Made by a program: the position numbers and the translations under genes. A DNA stretch of 64,000 bases from an archaeon (GTDB taxonomy: Archaea; Nanobdellota; Nanobdellia; Pacearchaeales; GW2011-AR1), in the NCBI GenBank assembly GCA_018657525.1, contig JABHWZ010000004.1, positions 147,261 to 211,260 on the forward strand. The letters are read 5' to 3'. Positions 7,687 through 15,849 of this stretch are shown here, piece by piece (position 1 is the first letter of the stretch; each line of letters starts with the position of its first letter). The notes under the pieces were generated by a model, which was given only the letters and a program-made list of their open reading frames with translations, was not told where the DNA came from and made no database searches.

Positions 7687-8876
7687 AAATTCTTTTTCAA
7701 TGCCCAAAATATCTTCCCGACCTAGGAGGGATAGAGATTAGCACATCTAAAATAGCAAAAGAATTAATCCAAAGAGGACATGAAGTTTCAGTTTTATGTG
7801 AAAAGACTTCTGATTCTCAAAAAGATTTTGAGATTATGGAAAAAGTCAAAGTGTTTAGATTCTTAAATAATCCTCTTGGGAAATTTTTTAATTTTTTAAA
7901 TTTTCAAAGTCTCCAAATAAGTTTAAAAAAATATGGCAAAAAATTTTATAAAGAAAACAAATTTGATATAATTATCTCGAGGGCATTCTTTTTCATTAAA
8001 CCCACTAAACAGATAATTCCAAAAACTCCACTTATGTATATTCAACCCTCTGTTGGATATATCGCAATGCAAAAATCCGCTGAGAACTCACCTTGGATAA
8101 GAAAAAAAATTAGTAGATATTTAAAATCATTAATTTCATATTCAATGGAAAAAAGGGCACTAAAAAATGCAGACAGAACTCTTTCAAGAAGCAAAAGTAT
8201 GGATCAAATAATACAAAAAGTTTTTCATTCCCCAAAAGAAAAAATTGGAAAATTTACACAAATAGCAAATTTAAAAGATTTTCAACCCCGAGAAAAAGAT
8301 GCAAAGCTATTAGAAAAATTACAAATAAAAAATAAAAAAATAGTCTTAACAATTTCAAGATTAAGCCCAGATAAAAACAATCTAGAACTGATAGATATTT
8401 TTAAAAATACAAACCCAAAAAATTCTGTCTTATTAATTGTCGGGGGTGGAAGCCAAGAAAATGAAATTAAAGAAAAAATTAAAAAATTAAAAATGAAGAA
8501 TAAAATTATAATGGTTGGGGAACAAAAAAATACAAAAATATATTATAATCTTGCAGATATTTTTGTTACAACATCTAAACAAGAAGGATTCCCAAATGTT
8601 TTTTTAGAAGCAATGGCGTCAGGAATTCCCATAATTGGATTTAAAGAAAATCCTCCAGAAATTACAATCCCAACCAATGAAATAATTCAAAGTAAAAAAA
8701 TAGGATTTGCAGTAAAGGATAAAAAAGAATTTTCAAAAAAAATTAATATATTATTAAAAAATGGTAAATTAAGAAATCAGATGAAACAAAAAGCAATAGA
8801 AGAAGTAAAGAAATATTCTTCAAAAAAAATATGTGACAATTTACTTTTAGAAATAAATAAAATAATGCCCAAATGA
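7683..8876 (+). CDS. Family 4 glycosyltransferase (GT-B fold)
   Basis: Retaining GT4-type transferase. The N-terminal glycine-rich acceptor loop is PDLGGIEISTSKIAKEL. The C-terminal donor domain has VLTISRLSPDKN near residue 222, LLIVGGGSQENEI near residue 252, and the nucleotide-sugar binding EGFPNVFLEAMASGIPII with the E-x7-E pattern. The length (~400) is normal. It overlaps both neighbours by ATGA, so it belongs to a coupled unit with the methyltransferase and the second GT4. It probably extends a surface oligosaccharide; donor and acceptor are unknown. Confidence 0.9.
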   Translation: MKILFQCPKYLPDLGGIEISTSKIAKELIQRGHEVSVLCEKTSDSQKDFEIMEKVKVFRFLNNPLGKFFNFLNFQSLQISLKKYGKKFYKENKFDIIISRAFFFIKPTKQIIPKTPLMYIQPSVGYIAMQKSAENSPWIRKKISRYLKSLISYSMEKRALKNADRTLSRSKSMDQIIQKVFHSPKEKIGKFTQIANLKDFQPREKDAKLLEKLQIKNKKIVLTISRLSPDKNNLELIDIFKNTNPKNSVLLIVGGGSQENEIKEKIKKLKMKNKIIMVGEQKNTKIYYNLADIFVTTSKQEGFPNVFLEAMASGIPIIGFKENPPEITIPTNEIIQSKKIGFAVKDKKEFSKKINILLKNGKLRNQMKQKAIEEVKKYSSKKICDNLLLEINKIMPK

Positions 8877-9907
8877 AAATCTTAATATGTTCAGATATAT
8901 ATCCTGGTTTAGCAGGAATCGCACAGTACTGCCAAGAATTATCTAATGTTTTAAAAAGAGAACATCAAGTTACAATTCTAACCTCTAAACAACCTTTACA
9001 AAAAAAAGAAGAAATTCTAAATGAAATAAAAATCATCCGTTTACCTCACGCAGAAGTCGAACAATTTATGCAAAAAAATAAAAAAAATTTTAATTTGGTA
9101 ATAATCAGGTGGTATAGATATTTATTACCCGCAACACAATTTTTCGAAAATACAATTTATATTTTACCCTCAATACGAAAAGCAAGTTATAAATCAATTT
9201 ATACAAATTTAAAAAAAAGAGAAATAGAAAAATCAAATGTAGAAGAAAAAGGTATGCAAAAATGTAAATTTATAATTTATCCAAGTAAAAATGTAAAAAA
9301 ACAAGCAAAAGAAGAGTATGGAATTAATCGAGGAGAAATAATTTCCCACGCAGTAAATTTAGAAAAATTCAAACCCTCAAAAGAAAAAAAGATTTATGAT
9401 ATCTTAACTGTCGCAAATTTAAGCGATAAAAGAAAAGGAATCGACAAATTAATTAAAGTTGCCAAAAATTCCCAAGCGAATTTTTTTGTTTTAGGAAAAG
9501 GAAAACTAAGAGAAGAATATGAAAAAGAAATAAAAAAAGAAAACATTAAAAATTTTAAATTTTTAGGCCAAAAAGAAAGTCAAAAATACTATCCAAAATC
9601 TAAAATTTATGTTTTACCCTCGAGATATGAAGCGTTCGGCTTAGTCCTTTTAGAAGCCATGGCTTGTGGAATTCCTTGCATAGCCTTTCAACCAGATGGC
9701 AAAAAAATAAAAACCGCTTCAGATGAAATAATAATAAATAAAAAAACAGGATTCTTAGTTAAAAATGAAAAAGAAATGGCTAAAAAAATCAACCTTCTTT
9801 TATCTAACGATAAATTAAGGAAAAAAATGGGAAAAGCCGCAAGAAAAAAAGCTGAAAAAAATTCTTGGGAAAAAAAGGTAAAACAAATTTTAAATTTATT
9901 TCAATAG
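8873..9907 (+). CDS. Family 4 glycosyltransferase (GT-B fold)
   Basis: Second GT4 enzyme of the cluster. The N-terminal domain starts ILICSDIYPGLAGIAQYCQEL. The donor domain has ILTVANLSDKRKGIDKLI, FFVLGKGKLREEY and the E-x7-E signature EAFGLVLLEAMACGIPCIAF. It is slightly shorter than usual because the N-terminal domain is compact. Start overlaps the upstream stop (ATGA). It is the last gene of the glycan operon. Confidence 0.9.
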   Translation: MKILICSDIYPGLAGIAQYCQELSNVLKREHQVTILTSKQPLQKKEEILNEIKIIRLPHAEVEQFMQKNKKNFNLVIIRWYRYLLPATQFFENTIYILPSIRKASYKSIYTNLKKREIEKSNVEEKGMQKCKFIIYPSKNVKKQAKEEYGINRGEIISHAVNLEKFKPSKEKKIYDILTVANLSDKRKGIDKLIKVAKNSQANFFVLGKGKLREEYEKEIKKENIKNFKFLGQKESQKYYPKSKIYVLPSRYEAFGLVLLEAMACGIPCIAFQPDGKKIKTASDEIIINKKTGFLVKNEKEMAKKINLLLSNDKLRKKMGKAARKKAEKNSWEKKVKQILNLFQ

Positions 9908-9976
9908 ATTTATTAAATAATTTCAATATCAAAAAAAATTCAAAACCCTTAAAAACAATCACTCCCTCTCTAAAAT

Positions 9977-10438
9977 ATGAAATGTATCTTCTGTGAATTT
10001 AATAAAAACAAAAAGTTTCATTCATTAAAAAAAGAATATCCTTTGATAATAGTTTACCAATCAAAAAATATCTTAGCATTTTTGAGCAATCCAAATAATG
10101 TAGGCCACTCTGATTTATTGATTATCCCAAAAAAACATTTTGAATTTATAGAAGAAATACCCCCCAAAATTCAAAATGAATTAATCAGACTAAGTTCTAA
10201 AGCAGCAGGAATCTTAAGAAAAAAATATGGTGGATCAAATATTTTACTAAACAATGGACGCTCAGCTGAACAATGGATACAACATGTGCACTTTCATATA
10301 ATCCCGAAAATTTCAAAAAAAGCCACAATTTTAAATAAATATGTTGGAAAAAATCCTTGGAAAAATTTATCAGTAAAAGAATTTACAAAAATATCAAACA
10401 AACTAAAACAAGATTTCAAAACCCTTAAAAAGGATTGA
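9977..10438 (+). CDS. HIT family nucleotide hydrolase
   Basis: Histidine-triad protein: HVHFHIIPK near residue 107 is the active-site triad, preceded by the conserved NNGRSAEQWIQH. The N-terminal CIFCEF may bind zinc as in many Hint-branch members. The family hydrolyses nucleoside phosphoramidates or dinucleoside polyphosphates; the exact substrate is unknown. Length (153 aa) is normal. It stands alone 70 bases after the glycan operon, with a TATA-like CCTTAAAAAC at about 9947. Confidence 0.9.
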   Translation: MKCIFCEFNKNKKFHSLKKEYPLIIVYQSKNILAFLSNPNNVGHSDLLIIPKKHFEFIEEIPPKIQNELIRLSSKAAGILRKKYGGSNILLNNGRSAEQWIQHVHFHIIPKISKKATILNKYVGKNPWKNLSVKEFTKISNKLKQDFKTLKKD

Positions 10439-10455
10439 ATCTTTAAAATCTCAAG

Positions 10456-11058
10456 ATGGTTAATTTAATCGAAGTCCTTTCGGGATTCAATCCGCTTCCA
10501 GAAGCAAGTTTCGATGAAATAATAATCAAAAGTATTTTCACATTAGCAATAATCATTATTGGAGTATTTTTTGGAAAATTAATTAGCTACGGTTTAAAAA
10601 ATCTATCAAAAAAACTTGAGCTACACAAACACATTCAAAATAGTTTCATAGGATTAATTTTAGTATTTATCCGCTGGTCAATATATTTACTTTTTTTGAA
10701 TCTAGCATTAAAATATTTAGACATTAAACCATTGACAAATTTATTTAGTACAATTTTGATAACTGTCCCAGCATTTGTTACCGCCCTCCTTATCTTAACT
10801 GTCGGCTTCGCACTCGCAATTTATTTGCGCGGAGTTATCGAAGACGCAGAAGTCACAGGATGGGATTTAATCTCAAGAACAATGTTTTATTTTGTATTAT
10901 ATGTCTTCGGAATATATGCTTTAAGAGTTGCATTAGTGCCGTTCAGTGAATCAACAATTAATTCGATTATCTTAATACTTACTGCAGTTATTTCGGCAAG
11001 TGTCGCATACGCAATGGTCAAAAAAGGCAAAATCGAACACATCAAAGAACTAAAATAA
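10456..11058 (+). CDS. Small integral membrane protein of the conserved-TM-helix (MscS-associated) type
   Basis: Four or five TM helices with intervening short loops. The segment IIIKSIFTLAIIIIGVFFGKLISYGLKNLSKK and its later counterpart FVTALLILTVGFALAIYLRGVIEDAE resemble the repeated conserved TM helix found with mechanosensitive channels. The MscS beta domain is absent, so channel activity cannot be claimed. It follows the HIT gene by 17 bases and may be co-transcribed. Confidence 0.65.
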   Translation: MVNLIEVLSGFNPLPEASFDEIIIKSIFTLAIIIIGVFFGKLISYGLKNLSKKLELHKHIQNSFIGLILVFIRWSIYLLFLNLALKYLDIKPLTNLFSTILITVPAFVTALLILTVGFALAIYLRGVIEDAEVTGWDLISRTMFYFVLYVFGIYALRVALVPFSESTINSIILILTAVISASVAYAMVKKGKIEHIKELK

Positions 11059-11215
11059 TTATCTATCCCGACTCATTTTTCTTTTATTATCATGGTACCT
11101 TTGAAAATTCTTTTCGCACAAAGCCCCGATTCTTTTACAATTTGAGCCTTCTTCAGAATAAAGTTTAACTTCTTTTCTTCTCCCTACGCTATTCAAATAA
11201 TAAATTTGAGCCATA
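11059..11215 (-). pseudogene. Frameshifted small gene (about 51 aa if repaired)
   Basis: From ATG at 11215 the minus strand reads MAQIYYLNSVGRRKEVKL and hits a stop at TGA after about 20 residues. Removing one T in the CTTTTATTC run opens the rest: YSEEGSNCKRIGALCEKNF, then a basic end and a stop at 11059. A TATA-like CCTTTAAAAA (about 11234-11243) sits correctly upstream. It is either a pseudogene, an assembly indel, or two unrelated fragments. The family is not recognised. Confidence 0.35.
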
Positions 11216-11278
11216 ATAAAAAACAGAAAATAACCTTTAAAAAATTAACGAAAATTCAAAAATAACCAAAACCAATAG

Positions 11279-11388
11279 CTTTAAAAGGCCCTTTCAACAC
11301 AAAATTCTATATTAAGATGTTAAAGTCTTGGACAAAGGTCTAAAGGCTTGTTCAAGAAGAATTCTTGGAATATTATTAATAACGCAAA
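11279..11388 (+). promoter_or_regulatory. Promoter and ~80-nt leader of the DEAD-box helicase gene
   Basis: A TATA box GCTTTAAAAGG (11279-11289) predicts transcription start near 11307-11312, leaving an unusually long leader before ATG 11389. The leader contains CTTGGACAAAGGTCTAAAGGCTTG and an inverted TTCAAGAAGAATTCTTGGAA centred on the palindrome AAGAATTCTT. Long structured leaders are known on cold-responsive DEAD-box helicase mRNAs in some archaea and bacteria; regulation here is inferred. Confidence 0.5.
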
Positions 11389-13068
11389 ATGAATAAATTT
11401 GAAAAACTCGGACTTAGTCCAGAAGTTGTTTCTGTTTTATCGAACATAAATATCACAGAGCCGACCGAAATACAAGAGAAGGCAATCCCTCTAGCCTTGC
11501 AAGGACACGATATAATTGGAGGCTCAGCAACTGGCTCCGGAAAAACCTTAGCATTTGCATCTGCCCTTCTTGAAAAAATAACTTCCAACGAATTCGTACA
11601 AGCAATGGTACTTACACCGACGCGAGAACTAGCAGACCAAGTCGCAACATCAATAAGAAATTTTGCCAAAAATAAAAAACTAAAAACTATTGCAGTTTAC
11701 GGCGGAGTAGATATTCAACAACAAATCAGAAAAATTCGAAACGCAGACATTTTAATCGGTACCCCTGGAAGAGTATTAGATCACTTAAATAGACAAACTC
11801 TAAAAACAGACAAAGTTAGTTTCCTAGTTTTAGACGAAGTTGATAGAATGTTTGATATGGGTTTCCAAAGAGATGTAGAAAAAATAATCCAACAATGCCC
11901 AACTAAAAGACAAACAATGCTTTTCTCTGCAACAATTTCTCCAGACATAGACTACCTAACAAAAAAACATACAAAAAACGCAAAAACAGTTTCAGTCCAA
12001 CCAAACGTAGATCCCAAAAAACTAAAACAAATATTTTACGACGTCGACACAAATAAAAAATTCTCATTACTAGTCCATTTATTAAAAGAAGACAAAGACC
12101 ACCACACAATGGTTTTCTGTTCGACAAGAAGAAACTCAGACTTTGTAGCAGACAATTTATTCAAATTAGGAATCAAAGCAAAAGCAATTCATGGCGGATT
12201 AGTACAAAATAAAAGAACCAGAATAATTAATGAATTCCAAAAAAAAGAAGTAAATGTTTTAATCTGCACCGACGTTGCAGCAAGAGGACTTGACATAAAG
12301 GGCGTGAGCCATGTTTATAATTATGATTTGCCCAGAGAAACTAAAGATTACATTCATAGAATCGGAAGAACAGCCAGAGCAGGAAAAGAAGGAATTGCAA
12401 TAAACATTTTATCGAGCCGAGACTATGAAAGCTTTAGTGACATAGTAAACAGGGAAGCAGTCACAATCACAAAAGTCGAACTTCCAATTTTCCCAAAAAT
12501 AATGATTAAAAGAATGAATACTCCAAGAGGAAACAGCTTCAATAGAGGATCAAGTTTTAGAAGTCAAGGTAACAGGGGAAATAGTGGCCCAAGATCATTC
12601 GGAAGAAATAATTCACAAGGAAAAGGCTCAAGTTCTTCAAGACGAACTAACAATTCAAGATCATTTAGTAGAAATAATTCAGGACCACGAAGAGACTCTT
12701 CAAGCTCAGGAAGGAGATTCTCCTCAAGAAGCAGAGACAACAAACCCAGATCCTTCGGAAATAATAGAGATAGTAATTCAAGATCATTTGGAAATAAACC
12801 AAGATCATTTGGCAAAGATAGCAGAAAACCATTTAACAGAGATAATTCAGGACCACGAAGAGACTCTTCAAGCTCAGGAAGGAGATTCTCCTCAAGAAGC
12901 AGAGACGACAAACCAAGATCGTTTAACAAACCAAGAAATAACTCGGGAGAAAACGAAAGACCAAGAAGAAATTTTAAAAGTTCAGACCGAAGAACAAATT
13001 CAAAAAGACCATTTAATAAATCAAGAAATGATTCTGGAAAAAAACGAACTTTCAAACGAAGAGATTAA
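11389..13068 (+). CDS. DEAD-box ATP-dependent RNA helicase with RS/RG-rich disordered tail
   Basis: Full helicase core: Q-motif EPTEIQ, motif I ATGSGKT near residue 47, Ia PTRELADQ, TPGR, motif II as LDEVD rather than DEAD, motif III SAT, then ARGLDI and the motif VI HRIGRTAR. It unwinds RNA duplexes, probably in ribosome assembly or mRNA turnover. After residue ~375 the tail is about 185 residues of Arg/Ser/Asn/Gly repeats, an RNA-binding, probably phase-separating extension like those of bacterial cold-shock helicases. Two tail segments (NSGPRRDSSSSGRRFSSRSR) are repeated almost perfectly in DNA, suggesting recent expansion. The many opposite-strand ORFs here are shadows of that repeat. Confidence 0.93.
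   Translation: MNKFEKLGLSPEVVSVLSNINITEPTEIQEKAIPLALQGHDIIGGSATGSGKTLAFASALLEKITSNEFVQAMVLTPTRELADQVATSIRNFAKNKKLKTIAVYGGVDIQQQIRKIRNADILIGTPGRVLDHLNRQTLKTDKVSFLVLDEVDRMFDMGFQRDVEKIIQQCPTKRQTMLFSATISPDIDYLTKKHTKNAKTVSVQPNVDPKKLKQIFYDVDTNKKFSLLVHLLKEDKDHHTMVFCSTRRNSDFVADNLFKLGIKAKAIHGGLVQNKRTRIINEFQKKEVNVLICTDVAARGLDIKGVSHVYNYDLPRETKDYIHRIGRTARAGKEGIAINILSSRDYESFSDIVNREAVTITKVELPIFPKIMIKRMNTPRGNSFNRGSSFRSQGNRGNSGPRSFGRNNSQGKGSSSSRRTNNSRSFSRNNSGPRRDSSSSGRRFSSRSRDNKPRSFGNNRDSNSRSFGNKPRSFGKDSRKPFNRDNSGPRRDSSSSGRRFSSRSRDDKPRSFNKPRNNSGENERPRRNFKSSDRRTNSKRPFNKSRNDSGKKRTFKRRD
12674..12906 (+). repeat. Intragenic 65-bp direct repeat in the helicase tail
   Basis: ATAATTCAGGACCACGAAGA and its continuation are identical at 12674-12738 and 12842-12906, an offset of 168 bases, a multiple of three, so the repeat keeps frame. 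Similarity continues beyond the perfect part with a few substitutions. It marks recent duplication of the RS-rich tail and is a potential site for length polymorphism by recombination. Confidence 0.85.
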
Positions 13069-13104
13069 AATCAAGTCTCATCAAACCAATCTAACTTTCT
13101 AAAA

Positions 13105-13581
13105 TCAATTTTTAATTTTTTTAAAAAACTCATTTAATTTTTTTCCAAAAACAAACCACTCCTCTCCCTTACTAGACCAGTCCTCTTTTTTATTTAATTC
13201 CATACTTTCTTCAGGGGTACAAATCAAATCGTAATTAATTGAAATAGAAGTGTCTGTCTCTCCATCCCATTTATTAAAATTACTAAAACCTTTATCCAGC
13301 GTTGCATCAACCCTTATCCATTCACCTTTTATTTTTATTTCAACAAAAGGATGAACATCATGATTAGCTGGAGCCTGTAAAACCAAATCTTTTGGTAATG
13401 ATTGTTTATCCCAAGAAAACTTAGTCACAATTAATCTTGCTTCATATCCCAATTTCTTAAATTCATTTAAAAGTAATCTATTTTTATCCCAACATCTAAA
13501 TCCCTGATCTTCAACCGATTCTGAAATATGATAAGGAATATCTCTTATCTTTTCAAAAACTTTTATGCGTATTTCTTTCAT
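13105..13581 (-). CDS. Transglutaminase-like superfamily protein
   Basis: A Cys-His-Asp triad of the transglutaminase/protease fold is visible in order: Cys in GFRCWDKNRLLLNEF near residue 29, His in HDVHPFVEIKIKGEWIRVD near residue 77, and Asp in VDATLD. No signal peptide, so it is cytoplasmic. It could be a cysteine protease, amidase or crosslinker; the family does not reveal the substrate. The gene is short (158 aa) compared with multidomain relatives. It lies tail to tail with the helicase gene. Confidence 0.72.
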   Translation of the reverse strand: MKEIRIKVFEKIRDIPYHISESVEDQGFRCWDKNRLLLNEFKKLGYEARLIVTKFSWDKQSLPKDLVLQAPANHDVHPFVEIKIKGEWIRVDATLDKGFSNFNKWDGETDTSISINYDLICTPEESMELNKKEDWSSKGEEWFVFGKKLNEFFKKIKN

Positions 13582-13611
13582 CCTACTTAATAGGATTTAT
13601 CCCTTATAAAA

Positions 13612-13899
13612 TTAATTCTCATCAAACCAATCTAATTTTCTCCACTTCGGCAACTTCTTAATTGCACACTCGCACTTACAAGCATCAGAATGGCTTTCAC
13701 AATATTTCACTCTTAACAATTCCTTAAATCCCTTCTTACAAACATATTTACTTCCTTTCCCCGACGCATGAACTTTCATCCTAGCCTCAACATCATTAGA
13801 AACCCCCGTATAAAATGAACCGTCCTGACACTCAAGAATATAAACACACCATTGCTTTTTCACAACCTTCTCGTGCCCTTTAAGGTATAGATTATCCAT
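13612..13899 (-). CDS. GIY-YIG domain nuclease (YhbQ/UPF0213-like)
   Basis: A single-domain GIY-YIG protein. CVYILECQDGSFYTGVSNDVEARMKVH contains the family's YVL...YtG signature, the catalytic Tyr and Arg, and a conserved His. GSKYVCKKG and an ECAIK Glu follow, as in UPF0213 members. Such small nucleases are linked to DNA repair in bacteria; the role here is unknown. It precedes the transglutaminase-like gene on the same strand by 30 bases. The Cys cluster HSDACKCECA could be structural. Confidence 0.85.
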   Translation of the reverse strand: MDNLYLKGHEKVVKKQWCVYILECQDGSFYTGVSNDVEARMKVHASGKGSKYVCKKGFKELLRVKYCESHSDACKCECAIKKLPKWRKLDWFDEN

Positions 13900-13947
13900 A
13901 AATGACTAATCAAAAAAGTATTTAAATAAACTCCCACAAGATTAATT

Positions 13948-14325
13948 ATGCCACAAAAATATTATCAAGGAATCAAACATGATCCTTTAACTGAAGAAGA
14001 AGTCAAACAGAAATATAAAGACATTCAAGAAGAAATACTAGAAGTAATGGCATGGAAAAAAGAGACAGAAGCCAATTTAAATAATGAAAAAATTTCACCG
14101 CAAAAAAGAGGCGCTGCAAAAAGAGCAATGAAAAAAATCAAAAGAAGAATTGATACAGTTCAAGGACAAATAATTTACTGGAAATTAAGAGTTGCCGGAG
14201 AGAGCCATTTCAAAGCGAGCATTGAAAAAAACGAATACTGGGCAAAATGCAATGAAGAAGCTGAAGCAGAGAAACATAAGATAGAAGAAGCAGAACTTCC
14301 AAAGTTATTAAAAAATAAGAAATGA
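13948..14325 (+). CDS. Uncharacterised charged helical protein, 125 aa
   Basis: Not recognised. Starts MPQKYYQGIKHDPLTEEEVK and is strongly helical and charged throughout, with a basic middle (PQKRGAAKRAMKKIKRR) that could contact nucleic acid. Divergent from the GIY-YIG gene, sharing a short AT-rich promoter region with TATA-like boxes on both strands. It ends next to the left end of the putative integrated element. Confidence 0.6.
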   Translation: MPQKYYQGIKHDPLTEEEVKQKYKDIQEEILEVMAWKKETEANLNNEKISPQKRGAAKRAMKKIKRRIDTVQGQIIYWKLRVAGESHFKASIEKNEYWAKCNEEAEAEKHKIEEAELPKLLKNKK

Positions 14326-14353
14326 AAAAGAAACTTTAAATCATACCTTTATT

Positions 14354-14503
14354 TTATTTCTCAAAAAAAGCTTTTTGAATAATCGGGCGCACATTATAGC
14401 CTAAACCAAATCCAATAAACAACATTCCAACAAATTTATTATTATTTAAAAAAGCAATACCTACTACAACCAAACCCGCCCCCAATGTATCTTGAATTTT
14501 CAT
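14354..14503 (-). CDS. Tiny membrane protein, 49 aa
   Basis: From ATG at 14503 the product is MKIQDTLGAGLVVVGIAFLN followed by a second hydrophobic stretch (FVGMLFIGFGLGY), so two short TM helices. The start codon overlaps the stop of the upstream 36-aa ORF (ATGA), which supports this ATG over the longer track start. It is the last gene of the integrase-led series. Function is unknown; a holin-like or pilus-like role could be tested. Confidence 0.6.
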   Translation of the reverse strand: MKIQDTLGAGLVVVGIAFLNNNKFVGMLFIGFGLGYNVRPIIQKAFFEK

Positions 14504-14610
14504 TTCTTCCCCCCTGTTCCAACTATTCCAAAGATTGCTCCAACAAAGCCACCAAAACAAGTAATTAATAAATCCCTAGTTGTCCAATACCAATGTTCTC
14601 TTTTTAGCAT
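14500..14610 (-). CDS. Tiny membrane protein, 36 aa
   Basis: Below the track cutoff. MLKREHWYWTTRDLLITCFG followed by GFVGAIFGIVGTGGKK: one TM helix with basic ends. A GAGGGGG ribosome binding site lies eight bases before the ATG. The stop overlaps the next gene's ATG, so the pair is coupled. Confidence 0.55.
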   Translation of the reverse strand: MLKREHWYWTTRDLLITCFGGFVGAIFGIVGTGGKK

Positions 14611-14657
14611 TTTATAGCCCCCTCATTCCAAGAACAAATACAATTCTTAAAATCCAT
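14604..14657 (-). CDS. Possible Cys-containing peptide, 17 aa (longer with GTG)
   Basis: ATG at 14657 gives MDFKNCICSWNEGAIKC, ending inside the start region of the 36-aa ORF so that translation could be coupled. A GTG at 14681 would extend it by VIQSDHWG. Three Cys in 17 residues and a GGGG before the ATG make it worth recording, but the evidence is weak and it may be chance. Confidence 0.2.
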   Translation of the reverse strand: MDFKNCICSWNEGAIKC

Positions 14658-14749
14658 TCCCCAATGGTCACTTTGAATCACCTACCTCAATTGATTTCAT
14701 AAGTTTAATATTATATATTAATTAATAAATGTTATTAATCACAAATATT

Positions 14750-14920
14750 TTAATTTTTTATGATAGATTTCGGCATTAAAAAAACCAATAGAGCAAGGAC
14801 TAAAGCAACTACTGCAATTATTGCGTCTAGGTTACCTTGCGATTTTAAAACTAATCTAGAGAAAAGAAATGCAATTAATCCCATGGTTAAGATAAGATTG
14901 ATTATTTCCAGTTTTTTCAT
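14750..14920 (-). CDS. Tiny membrane protein, 56 aa, two TM helices
   Basis: Below the track cutoff. Begins MKKLEIINLILTMGLIAFLF, then a short polar turn (KSQGNLD) and a second helix (AIIAVVALVLALLVFLM). The hairpin topology with charged ends is typical of small membrane effectors or holins. The sequence on the + strand shows no competing ORF. It belongs to the integrase-led block. Confidence 0.6.
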   Translation of the reverse strand: MKKLEIINLILTMGLIAFLFSRLVLKSQGNLDAIIAVVALVLALLVFLMPKSIIKN

Positions 14921-14997
14921 AATTATTAGATAGCCTGATTATTAATAAAGGTTGCGATTTTCATTCCTATATACTTCTAGGGAAAGAGAAATTACTT

Positions 14998-15267
14998 TTA
15001 TTTGGTTAAGGAGGTCTTCTTGCCATTTTTTATTCTATCGACTAGGACATCTATTACAAAACCCACAAAAAACCAAATAGGAAAACTTAATATTATGGCT
15101 ATAACAAAATTAGGAGATTGAAAAAAGTTGATCCATGCAGGAGGACTTGCAAACCAGACAAGAAATTGATAGGAAGAAAGGTCCAACATTACCTCTAGAT
15201 CAATAATAAGAATGAATAAATAAATGGCTGGTAGCCAAAACTTAAATTTTTTAAAAAAAGTTTTCAT
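14998..15267 (-). CDS. Small membrane protein, 89 aa
   Basis: Two TM helices (FWLPAIYLFILIIDLEVML and FVIAIILSFPIWFFVGFVIDVLV) flanked by Lys-rich ends, and a Trp/Phe-rich loop between them. Not recognised. Same strand and same style as its neighbours downstream of the integrase. Confidence 0.65.
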   Translation of the reverse strand: MKTFFKKFKFWLPAIYLFILIIDLEVMLDLSSYQFLVWFASPPAWINFFQSPNFVIAIILSFPIWFFVGFVIDVLVDRIKNGKKTSLTK

Positions 15268-15310
15268 ATAAATTATAAGAAAAACCCATTAATAAAACTA
15301 ACTAAAACTT

Positions 15311-15547
15311 TTACAATTGGTTTAATTTTTTAGGCATGAAACTATATACTATTCTCCCTAATATTAAAAGAATAAATATCCTAAATGCAAGAAGGAATTT
15401 TGGATTTACTTCGGGAAAAAGTTCACTTCCTAAAGATAAGTTTGGAATATCTACAAATAATAGAATTTTTAATTGTTGCAAAAAGAAATAGATTGCAACT
15501 ATAAAGAAGATGAAGAATATTATTTGTTTAACTTTTTCTTTTTTCAT
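15311..15547 (-). CDS. Small membrane protein, 78 aa
   Basis: Two TM helices: VKQIIFFIFFIVAIYFFLQQ, then FLLAFRIFILLILGRIVYSF, with a polar loop LGSELFPEVNP. The ATG at 15547 overlaps the TGA of the 33-aa ORF upstream (ATGA). No family recognised. Confidence 0.65.
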   Translation of the reverse strand: MKKEKVKQIIFFIFFIVAIYFFLQQLKILLFVDIPNLSLGSELFPEVNPKFLLAFRIFILLILGRIVYSFMPKKLNQL

Positions 15548-15645
15548 TTTAATTTTAGATATATTGTGTAACTTACTATTGCAAATGCTACCAATCCGAC
15601 GATAATTCCAGCAATATATAAATATTTAATTATTTTCTTCCTCAT
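15544..15645 (-). CDS. Tiny single-TM protein, 33 aa
   Basis: Below the track cutoff. MRKKIIKYLYIAGIIVGLVA and onward is a basic N-terminus plus one TM helix ending in a short Lys tail. It overlaps the preceding gene by 20 bases and the following one by four (ATGA), so it is sandwiched in a coupled series. That context is the main reason to accept so short a gene. Confidence 0.5.
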   Translation of the reverse strand: MRKKIIKYLYIAGIIVGLVAFAIVSYTIYLKLK

Positions 15646-15838
15646 GTTTTAAAATTAAAATTGTAGCCCCTATTCCTATAACTGCTCCAATAAAAATTAT
15701 ACCAATATATATTTTAAATAAAAAATCCATTTTTGGATAGAGGACATAACCGCCAAGACTTGCAATTAAAAATATTCCAAAAATATAACTAATAATATAA
15801 ATTAGCGTTATGTCTTTTTTTGTTTTTGAATTTTTCAT
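15626..15838 (-). CDS. Small membrane protein, 70 aa
   Basis: Two TM helices (ITLIYIISYIFGIFLIASLG and YIGIIFIGAVIGIGATILIL) with a Lys-rich N-terminus and an acidic HEEENN end. Starts 11 bases after the integrase stop, so it is probably on the same transcript. Not recognised. Confidence 0.65.
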   Translation of the reverse strand: MKNSKTKKDITLIYIISYIFGIFLIASLGGYVLYPKMDFLFKIYIGIIFIGAVIGIGATILILKHEEENN

Positions 15839-15849
15839 TTTTTAAATTT

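Noticed and set aside
12674-12906. Possible CRISPR-like spaced repeats
   Set aside because: Only two copies, coding, in frame and 168 bases apart; explained by tail duplication. No CRISPR array was seen anywhere in the window.
12564-13102. Long ORFs on both strands overlapping the helicase tail (163 aa minus, 172 aa plus)
   Set aside because: They are shadows of the repetitive RS/RG-rich coding sequence; the helicase frame is continuous and family-consistent.
14354-14700. Search for an attR copy of the tRNA-Asp 3' end
   Set aside because: No match to the CCGGGAATCGAACCCGG region was found near the far end of the putative element, so no attachment site is annotated.
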